A stretch of 5,635 bases of DNA, from positions 1 through 5,635 of the forward strand of contig NYVP01000175.1 in the NCBI GenBank assembly GCA_002684575.1, given 5' to 3'. Each line of letters starts with the position of its first letter. Positions within the stretch are counted from its first letter, which is position 1. This document shows positions 5,234 to 5,635 of the stretch, one piece after another. The notes beneath the pieces are model-generated. The model made no database searches and was not told the origin of the DNA. It was given only the letters and a program-made list of their open reading frames with translations. The DNA is from Verrucomicrobiales bacterium. GTDB taxonomy: Bacteria; Verrucomicrobiota; Verrucomicrobiia; Verrucomicrobiales; DEV007. The translations under genes and the position numbers were made by a program.

Positions 5234-5635
5234 TTAATAACTTCTTTTTATTTTTCCAGTCCGAATAAAGTCATTGATGATTGGGTTTACTTTTTCTCCT
5301 TTGGGTCCTAAACCGTGACCGGCATCAACTATCTTGAGGTGCGTAACATTAGCCTTTTTATAGGCATATGACATAATTCCCTGACTAATTTCTTTGCCTT
5401 TTTCATCTGCAATCTTCTCACCTTTAAACCCATTTTGTTGGGCCCAATAAAACGCAGTGTCCTGCGCAGATAAATGAACTGCATTTCTGCCTCTCTTTCC
5501 TCCCGCATAGGGAACAACTTTATCCTCAGTACCATGAACAGTCAGTATAGAACTTTTTGAGACAGGTTTTTTCTTAACATCATAATTGCCATTCTGATCA
5601 TCAGATCTTTGCCAAAAAGATTTATCATGGTACTG
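5234..5635 (-). CDS. Alpha/beta-hydrolase esterase, C-terminal part (LpqC / PHB-depolymerase / feruloyl-esterase-like)
   Basis: The last 133 residues of a gene whose start lies beyond the right edge; the frame is open from 5635 to TAA at 5236-5234. It contains SILTVHGTEDKVVPYAGG (29-46 of the fragment), the strand plus acidic-residue region of the fold with Asp38 as the likely catalytic acid. Next comes SAQDTAFYWAQQNGF (57-71), matching the 'S..DTv.FW...NG' helix of this esterase group. It then has LKIVDAGHGLGP (100-111), with His107 as the likely catalytic histidine, and ends with a C-terminal helix INDFIRTGK. The nucleophile (GxSxG) and any signal peptide lie outside the window. Relatives are usually secreted and hydrolyse ester bonds in polysaccharide side groups or polyesters; the substrate here is unknown. 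It lies 22 bp upstream of the cytochrome gene on the same strand, so co-transcription is likely. Other alpha/beta-hydrolase groups, such as dienelactone hydrolase or prolyl oligopeptidase-like, fit less well. Confidence 0.85.
   Translation of the reverse strand, partial: QYHDKSFWQRSDDQNGNYDVKKKPVSKSSILTVHGTEDKVVPYAGGKRGRNAVHLSAQDTAFYWAQQNGFKGEKIADEKGKEISQGIMSYAYKKANVTHLKIVDAGHGLGPKGEKVNPIINDFIRTGKIKRSY

Noticed and set aside
5329..5535. A 68-codon - strand open frame overlapping the right-hand gene
   Set aside because: A different - strand frame (5635-5234) encodes the esterase C-terminus with the HGTEDKVVPY and DAGHG motifs, so this one is a shadow.
5527..5635. Exact 11-bp inverted repeat CAGTACCATGA / TCATGGTACTG, one arm ending at the last base of the window
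   Set aside because: Both arms lie in esterase coding sequence, 87 bp apart. A few matches of this length are expected by chance in a window this size. No transposase or target duplication is seen.

Overview
The window is compact protein-coding DNA with no gene-free stretch longer than about 25 bases. It looks like a bacterium of the PVC group (Planctomycetota/Verrucomicrobiota), with Verrucomicrobiota my preferred guess. The reason is the gene content: a large di-heme cytochrome with the DUF1587/1595/1592/1588/1585 domain string (the 'planctomycete cytochrome' family) sits directly before a DUF1552 protein. This pair is especially common in PVC genomes, although it also occurs in some Acidobacteria, Myxococcota and Proteobacteria. 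The base composition is moderately AT-leaning and none of the visible start codons has a clear Shine-Dalgarno sequence.

Layout. On the + strand, bases 22-1449 encode a ribose/simple-sugar type ABC transporter permease, whose upstream partners (ATPase, binding protein) would lie to the left of the window. On the - strand, three genes run right to left in an apparent operon. The first is the C-terminal 133 residues of an alpha/beta-hydrolase esterase (5635 to 5234, cut by the window edge). It is followed after 22 bp by an 806-residue exported di-heme cytochrome (5211 to 2791), and after 4 bp by a 446-residue Tat-exported DUF1552 protein (2786 to 1446). The permease and the DUF1552 gene converge tail to tail, and their stop codons overlap within a TTAA. 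I found no tRNA, rRNA, CRISPR, insertion sequence or convincing promoter or hairpin terminator.

How they may work together (inference). The three - strand products all appear to act outside the cytoplasm: an esterase able to remove acyl groups or cut ester polymers, a heme protein, and an enzyme-like protein of unknown activity. The neighbouring sugar-type importer makes a carbohydrate or ester-substituted carbohydrate catabolic locus plausible, but nothing here fixes the substrate.

The most unusual points are two. The permease has about 135 extra residues, predicted to be periplasmic, in its first external loop, with an alternating beta/alpha pattern that recalls half a sugar-binding-protein lobe. 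The cytochrome has an acidic, coiled-coil-like extension of about 185 residues between its signal peptide and its first heme site, including a run of ten glutamates encoded by a 9-bp tandem repeat.
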